From contig JBPBQN010000128.1 of NCBI GenBank assembly GCA_050954865.1, forward strand, positions 1 to 5,594: a stretch of 5,594 bases of DNA. The letters are read 5' to 3'. Below are positions 5,439 through 5,594 of the stretch, piece by piece. Position numbers and translations under genes: made by a program. The first letter of the stretch is position 1; every line of letters starts with the position of its first letter. The notes under the pieces were generated by a model. That model saw nothing but the letters and a program-made list of their open reading frames with translations. It was not told the origin of the DNA and searched no databases. Source of the DNA: Mucilaginibacter_A sp050954865. GTDB taxonomy: Bacteria; Bacteroidota; Bacteroidia; Sphingobacteriales; Sphingobacteriaceae.

Positions 5439-5594
5439 TATCCGGTTACCTTTTCATTTAAAGGAAGTGTAAAACTGAAGGTAGAGCCTTTTCCTTTTTC
5501 ACTCTCTACCCAAAGGCTGCCGCCGTGGTTTTTAACAATTTGCTGGCACACATAAAGGCCGATGCCCATGCCTGGAAAACGCTGCTGGATTTCG
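5438..5594 (-). CDS. Sensor histidine kinase, C-terminal end only
   Basis: The last 51 codons of a gene entering from the right edge. The translation contains FPGMGIGLYVCQQIVKNHGG followed by SLWVESEKGKGSTFSFTLPL, the G2 box and final strands of the HATPase_c ATP-binding domain of sensor kinases. GMGIGL is the ATP-lid glycine motif, and GS-F-FTLP the usual end of the domain. Only six residues (NEKVTG) follow, so the kinase does not carry its own C-terminal receiver. The sensor and phospho-acceptor parts are outside the window. The stop codon (5438-5440) overlaps the start of the response regulator by one base. Confidence 0.93.
   Translation of the reverse strand, partial: EIQQRFPGMGIGLYVCQQIVKNHGGSLWVESEKGKGSTFSFTLPLNEKVTG

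Noticed and set aside
1..5594. CRISPR array, transposase, tRNA or phage genes
   Set aside because: No regularly spaced direct repeats, no recombinase motifs and no cloverleaf-like segment were found on either strand.

Overview
The window looks like chromosomal DNA of a Bacteroidota bacterium, most likely the Sphingobacteriaceae (Pedobacter/Mucilaginibacter type). This is an inference from protein style and composition: AT-rich spacers, A-rich leaders without Shine-Dalgarno sequences, a lipoprotein with a type II signal peptide, a glycine-zipper secreted protein of a kind common in that family, and a TAnnTTTG-type promoter box. There are no rRNA or tRNA genes, no CRISPR array and no transposase.

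Layout, left to right. The window opens inside a minus-strand YyaL/Spata20-type thioredoxin-domain gene, of which only the first 57 codons are present. A divergent spacer leads to a plus-strand zinc-dependent alcohol dehydrogenase of the YahK/cinnamyl-alcohol dehydrogenase type. This gene converges on a small minus-strand exported glycine-zipper protein, with a perfect 22-bp bidirectional terminator between them. A second divergent spacer precedes a plus-strand HAD-superfamily hydrolase related to type II haloacid dehalogenases. It converges on a minus-strand seven-helix-like membrane protein that carries the residue pattern of the alkaline ceramidase/CREST superfamily. From there to the right edge everything is on the minus strand. 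In transcription order (right to left) these are the end of a histidine kinase, a lone receiver-domain response regulator overlapping it by one base, a lipoprotein of unknown function, a dienelactone-hydrolase-family enzyme, and the ceramidase-like gene.

The genes look like ordinary, mostly unrelated single-gene units; the only tight operon is kinase-regulator. I see no defence, secretion or biosynthetic cluster. The two observations most worth following are a degenerate 26-bp repeat (core GATAAAAACAGYATC) found in five separate intergenic gaps, one pair matching at 28 of 30 bases, and the ceramidase-like protein, which is suggestive in a phylum known to make sphingolipids.
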